A stretch of DNA of 6,900 nt from Candidatus Nitrosopumilus sp. (lineage in GTDB: Archaea; Thermoproteota; Nitrososphaeria; Nitrososphaerales; Nitrosopumilaceae). Positions within the stretch are counted from its first letter, which is position 1; each line of letters begins with the position of its first letter. The notes under the pieces are model-generated. The model was not told the origin of the DNA. It was given only the letters and a program-made list of their open reading frames with translations, and made no database searches. Made by a program: the position numbers and the translations under genes. The stretch spans positions 1 to 6,900 of the forward strand of contig JAOUAY010000062.1 of assembly GCA_029860565.1 (NCBI GenBank), in the 5' to 3' direction. Positions 4,818 through 6,900 of this stretch are shown here, piece by piece.

Positions 4818-5153
4818 GTGAAAACAACATCAAAATTAATTGTAATTGTTTTAATCACGTCATTGTTTGGTAGTGTTTTACAAATTTCTGGAGGCAGATA
4901 GGACATTACGAGTCATTTGTTAGGTGCTCCAAAATCATTTTTCACACCTACACATACTGTATTGTATTTCGGAGACGGAATGGCATGCACCCAAGTTTAC
5001 GTATTTAGTGCAGATTCAGAGCATCATTTATTGTCAGAGTTTTCTGAAACATTAGCAATGATTTTAGCAATAATGACCATTCCTGAAGCAGCCGTTAGAT
5101 GGATATTAGTAAAATTTACTAAAAGTAAAGTCTCCATTTCGAAAGTCATTTAG
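4818..5153 (+). pseudogene. Small exported or membrane protein gene interrupted by TAG
   Basis: GTG 4818 opens a frame that reads VKTTSKLIVIVLITSLFGSV, a clear signal peptide or membrane segment, then QISGGR. An in-frame TAG (4899-4901) follows, and the same frame stays open to TAG 5151-5153, continuing DITSHLLGAPKSFFTPTHTVLY. Without the TAG it would be about 111 residues, with a second hydrophobic segment (LAMILAIMTIPEAAV). The stop sits where a tryptophan codon (TGG) would give GGRWDITSH, a sequence I think is typical of thaumarchaeal membrane proteins with SH and FFTPxHxVLY motifs. A one-base nonsense change is therefore the simplest reading. The downstream part alone could start at TTG 4917 (78 residues) but would lack the export signal. 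A sequencing error or amber readthrough cannot be excluded. The central part after VLYFGDG may also be shortened. Confidence 0.55.
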
Positions 5154-5231
5154 ATATTATTTCTTTACGGCAAAATATCAGGCATGAAATTCACAGAATT
5201 GCTTAAGTAATATTTAGATTAATCATCAATA

Positions 5232-5624
5232 ATGGATTTTGTTGTTCTTTTGAAAAGAATAATGGATTCAGATGTCAACATTAGACACAGCATAGTTACA
5301 GACAATGAAGGCAACATACTTGCTACAAGTCACAGAGAAGGAATTACAAATTATCTATCTGCAGATGAGACTGCAGCATCACTGAAAAGAGCTTCTGTTG
5401 CATGGAAAGGCAGAAATGAATTAGCTCCAAAAATAGGACACGGATTATACGCTGTTGCAACGTTTGAAAAGATTACAAGGATGACATTTCCTCTGGGAGA
5501 CGATAATTTGATTTTTGTTAGCATGGGTTCTGATGCAGTTAGAACAGATCTACATGAAGGTGGTCAAAAGCAAATCATAGAACATGTACTAAACATATTG
5601 AGCAAAGATCCTACAAAAGAATAA
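5232..5624 (+). CDS. DUF6659-like (roadblock/longin-type) protein
   Basis: This 130-residue soluble protein resembles a thaumarchaeal family that I know as DUF6659, with a fold pattern like roadblock/longin or PAS-like domains. Visible landmarks are an opening helix (MDFVVLLKRIMDSD), then strand-turn-strand IRHSIVTDNEGNILATSHREG (17-37) with the family-like RH/REG positions. The paired-helix region follows (SADETAASLKRASVAWKGRNELAPKIG, 43-69), then LYAVATFEKITRMTFPL (72-88) and NLIFVSMGSD (92-101), and a final helix. Such families are usually sensory or scaffold modules. No catalytic residues are evident. ATG 5232 has the AT-rich box TTAAGTAATATTTA (5203-5216) roughly 20-27 bases upstream, so the message is probably leaderless. 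It is a monocistronic gene. Confidence 0.72.
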   Translation: MDFVVLLKRIMDSDVNIRHSIVTDNEGNILATSHREGITNYLSADETAASLKRASVAWKGRNELAPKIGHGLYAVATFEKITRMTFPLGDDNLIFVSMGSDAVRTDLHEGGQKQIIEHVLNILSKDPTKE

Positions 5625-5663
5625 CATAGAAATCTAAATTTTTTATCTAGTTTTAAACAACTA

Positions 5664-5681
5664 TTTTTAATATGTTAAAAA
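5664..5681. repeat. Perfect 7-bp AT-only dyad TTTTTAA/TTAAAAA
   Basis: TTTTTAA and TTAAAAA flank the loop TATG, 40 bases after the DUF6659-like gene. It could end that transcript (T5 within the arm) or act as the TATA region for the mini-ORF at 5717. Confidence 0.4.
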
Positions 5682-5716
5682 GGGCACAGTATGTCAAGAG
5701 TGGATTTTAAAAATTG

Positions 5717-5842
5717 ATGATAGAGCATACAAAAGAATGCAACTATAGAATGGATAACGATCTACCGCACACTAACTGCTATTGTCAGTGTCACAAAATA
5801 ATCATGGCAGAATCTACAAAGATGGAATCAAGAACTTTTTGA
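5717..5842 (+). CDS. Cys/His-rich mini-ORF, 41 residues
   Basis: ATG 5717 opens 41 codons to TGA 5840-5842. A second in-frame ATG at 5750 would give 30 residues (MDNDLPHTNCYCQCHK onward). The potential ligands are C8, H18, C21, C23, C25 and H26. The dense H-x2-C-x-C-x-C-H run (18-26) is very unlikely to arise by chance in AT-rich spacer and suggests zinc, iron or copper binding. The rest is polar. Its last 15 bases overlap, in antisense, the 3' end of the minus-strand gene at 5828-6064. There is no recognised family, and the start is uncertain. Confidence 0.42.
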   Translation: MIEHTKECNYRMDNDLPHTNCYCQCHKIIMAESTKMESRTF

Positions 5843-6064
5843 TTCTTTTTCAGGTTCGAAATTATCAATGATTTCAGTAATAGTTGTAAGAATTGTTTCT
5901 TTGATTTGAGTTTGGTTCATTCCAGATTTACTCATGAGTTTCATTTGATCAAGTAGGGCAAAATGCACACGTCCTTGAAGATAATCTACAATCCCAAATC
6001 CTTTTTTTGGAAAATCAGTTACAAATACATCATGTGCAGATCCATCATCAGATGCTTCAGTCAT
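5828..6064 (-). CDS. Unrecognised small protein, 78 residues
   Basis: ATG 6064 begins MTEASDDGSAHDVFVTDFPK. The middle (GFGIVDYLQGRVHFALLDQMKL, residues 22-43) looks like a compact helical core rich in aromatic and aliphatic residues. It is followed by a second helix (QTQIKETILTTITEIIDNF) and a charged tail (EPEKESKSS). There are no cysteines, no signal and no membrane segment. I do not recognise it with a named domain. Two helices with a small N-terminal strand would fit a dimeric accessory protein, which is inference only. A well-placed TATA-like box supports the start and a leaderless mRNA. It is divergent from the 6134 gene over a 69-bp shared promoter region. Confidence 0.75.
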   Translation of the reverse strand: MTEASDDGSAHDVFVTDFPKKGFGIVDYLQGRVHFALLDQMKLMSKSGMNQTQIKETILTTITEIIDNFEPEKESKSS

Positions 6065-6084
6065 AAAGTTATTTTAAAAAAACT

Positions 6085-6096
6085 AGTTATAAAATT
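6085..6096 (-). promoter_or_regulatory. TATA-like box for the 78-residue gene
   Basis: On the minus strand AATTTTATAACT is centred about 26 bases before the ATG at 6064. It is the best-formed archaeal promoter element in the window. Confidence 0.5.
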
Positions 6097-6133
6097 TCCA
6101 AATATTCATTAGACCATACAAAAAGAAAATTTC

Positions 6134-6484
6134 ATGACAGAATTTGTTCATAAACCATATGATAAAATATATGTTCGAGACATGATCAAACTGAACCTAG
6201 ATGATCTCATCGGCATGATGTCATCTCTGGAGGCTGCCAATGCATATTGGGTTGACGGGGTATTATTTGCCAGTTTTGCGATGACAGAATCTGAAGAGTT
6301 AGCTAAAAAAGAAATGCAAAATGAAATGTTTCTAGATAAAATAATTTTTGCAGTATACAAGAACTATACAAAAACTGTAAAATCATCCACAAATCTAGAA
6401 ATTGGAGTGCTAAACATGCAAAAAAGTAGACTCTACAAAGACTTGATTGAATGGCTTAAAACTCAATCAATTTGGAATGAATAA
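6134..6484 (+). CDS. Unrecognised soluble protein, 116 residues
   Basis: ATG 6134 begins MTEFVHKPYDKIYVRDMIKL. The first part has short strands and a helix (NLDDLIGMMSSLEAANAY, residues 21-38), then a hydrophobic strand pair (WVDGVLFASFAMT). This is followed by a charged helix (ESEELAKKEMQNEMFLDKII) and a C-terminal helix ending in LIEWLKTQSIWNE. It has no cysteines, membrane span or motif I recognise. CAAATATTCATT (6099-6110), centred about 30 bases upstream, could be its TATA-like box, so the leader would be only a few bases. It is divergent from the 78-residue gene and convergent with the rhodanese gene, with only 6 bases between the two stops. Confidence 0.75.
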   Translation: MTEFVHKPYDKIYVRDMIKLNLDDLIGMMSSLEAANAYWVDGVLFASFAMTESEELAKKEMQNEMFLDKIIFAVYKNYTKTVKSSTNLEIGVLNMQKSRLYKDLIEWLKTQSIWNE

Positions 6485-6490
6485 AAAAAA

Positions 6491-6787
6491 TTAAGATTGA
6501 TTCCAAGCAGAGTAACCGCCATCAAGCGTTACTGTATTGAATCCTTCTTTTGCTAATTCATCAGCTGCAATATTTCCCCTATAGCCAGTTCCACAATAGG
6601 TACAGATTTTCTTGTCTCTCATATCTTCAATTTGCTTTTTCTTTGCATTTCTAATAGATAGTCCCAAAGACATGTGAATAGAGCCTTCGATTGCCCCGTC
6701 CTCTAATTCGTCTGATTCTCGGACATCAATGATTACAAAATCATTTTTTTGTGACTTTAGATCACTTGCTGTAATTTTGTCTGCCAT
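6491..6787 (-). CDS. Single-domain rhodanese-like sulfurtransferase
   Basis: Rhodaneses move sulfane sulfur as a cysteine persulfide, classically from thiosulfate to cyanide or to a thiol acceptor. At 98 residues this is a standard single-domain form of the GlpE/PspE type. Visible landmarks are the opening helix, FVIIDVRESDELEDGAIEGS (17-36) with the usual DVR-x-x-x-E and G-x-I-x-G-S pattern, the active-site loop YCGTGYRG (64-71) with catalytic C65 and R70, and the closing LDGGYSAW (88-95). A second cysteine, C62, lies three residues before C65. It might form a disulfide or help persulfide relay. No signal peptide is seen, so it is cytosolic. It is preceded by a good TATA-like box. The physiological substrate cannot be read from the sequence, and the neighbours do not point to one sulfur pathway. 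Confidence 0.93.
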   Translation of the reverse strand: MADKITASDLKSQKNDFVIIDVRESDELEDGAIEGSIHMSLGLSIRNAKKKQIEDMRDKKICTYCGTGYRGNIAADELAKEGFNTVTLDGGYSAWNQS

Positions 6788-6805
6788 GAGTAATGTCAGA
6801 GAGAG

Positions 6806-6817
6806 TATAATTTATTT
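6806..6817 (-). promoter_or_regulatory. TATA-like box for the rhodanese gene
   Basis: AAATAAATTATA on the minus strand is centred about 25 bases before the ATG at 6787, fitting a leaderless rhodanese transcript. Confidence 0.45.
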
Positions 6818-6852
6818 CTGTACTAGAATAATCTTGAGATTAATTTGTAAGT

Positions 6853-6883
6853 AATGTATGGTCCATACTAATCATCATACATT
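6853..6883. repeat. Triple half-site dyad at the window end
   Basis: AATGTATG (6853-6860) is a perfect inverted match to CATACATT (6876-6883), 15 bases apart. Overlapping it, GTATGG (6856-6861) and CCATAC (6863-6868) form a tighter dyad around one T. An ATG (6888) follows at once and could open a gene continuing beyond the window. The clustering of related half-sites suggests an operator for that gene or for the rhodanese gene. Confidence 0.35.
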
Positions 6884-6900
6884 GAAAATGAATTTGCTCT

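Noticed and set aside
5182..5208. 8-codon ORF upstream of the DUF6659-like gene
   Set aside because: Too short, with no motif, and it overlaps the probable promoter of the next gene.

Overview
The window looks like an accessory stretch of an AT-rich archaeal genome, most likely a marine ammonia-oxidising Nitrosopumilus-type member of the Nitrososphaerota (Thaumarchaeota). This rests on several things: base composition, many short genes in alternating orientation, TATA-like boxes about 25-30 nt upstream of start codons with almost no Shine-Dalgarno sequences (leaderless style), TTG starts, and protein families that I associate with this group (a DUF6659-like protein and several tiny zinc-finger proteins). 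No rRNA, tRNA, transposase, integrase, CRISPR array or complete metabolic operon is visible.

Layout. Positions 1-168 hold the 3' end of an unrecognised + strand gene. A minus-strand gene at 362-898 encodes a DUF922-like zincin fold whose metal-binding histidines appear to be replaced. Positions 899-1359 hold no protein gene, but they contain a 12-bp dyad and, at about 1238-1325, the best RNA-gene candidate of the window: nested stems, GC-richer than its surroundings, directly followed by an ACA triplet. A 27-residue single-span membrane miniprotein (1360-1443) follows. Positions 1444-1665 are T-rich and show nothing I can name.

From 1666 to 3687 lies a group of small proteins: a Cys-rich protein (minus), a divergent protein with a duplicated C-x2-C-x6-H-x7-C module, an unrecognised acidic 199-residue protein followed closely by a basic winged-helix-like protein, and two overlapping mini-ORFs, the second a C2H2-like finger. 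Structured intergenic DNA (3690-3745 and 3862-3901) separates these from an unrecognised 157-residue protein (3957-4430), which ends in a long dyad at 4435-4474.

Positions 4431-4817 are mostly non-coding, with one doubtful 23-codon ORF and a hairpin plus T-run. Next are a small membrane or secreted protein gene interrupted by an in-frame TAG (4818-5153), a DUF6659-like protein (5232-5624), a Cys-rich mini-ORF (5717-5842), two divergent unrecognised genes (5828-6064 minus, 6134-6484 plus) and a single-domain rhodanese (6491-6787 minus). The end of the window carries a triple half-site dyad.

I see no single pathway joining these genes. The recurring theme is small, probably metal-binding or nucleic-acid-binding proteins, each apparently on its own promoter. 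The main leads are the degenerate zincin, the structured RNA candidate, the duplicated CCHC module and the amber-interrupted gene.
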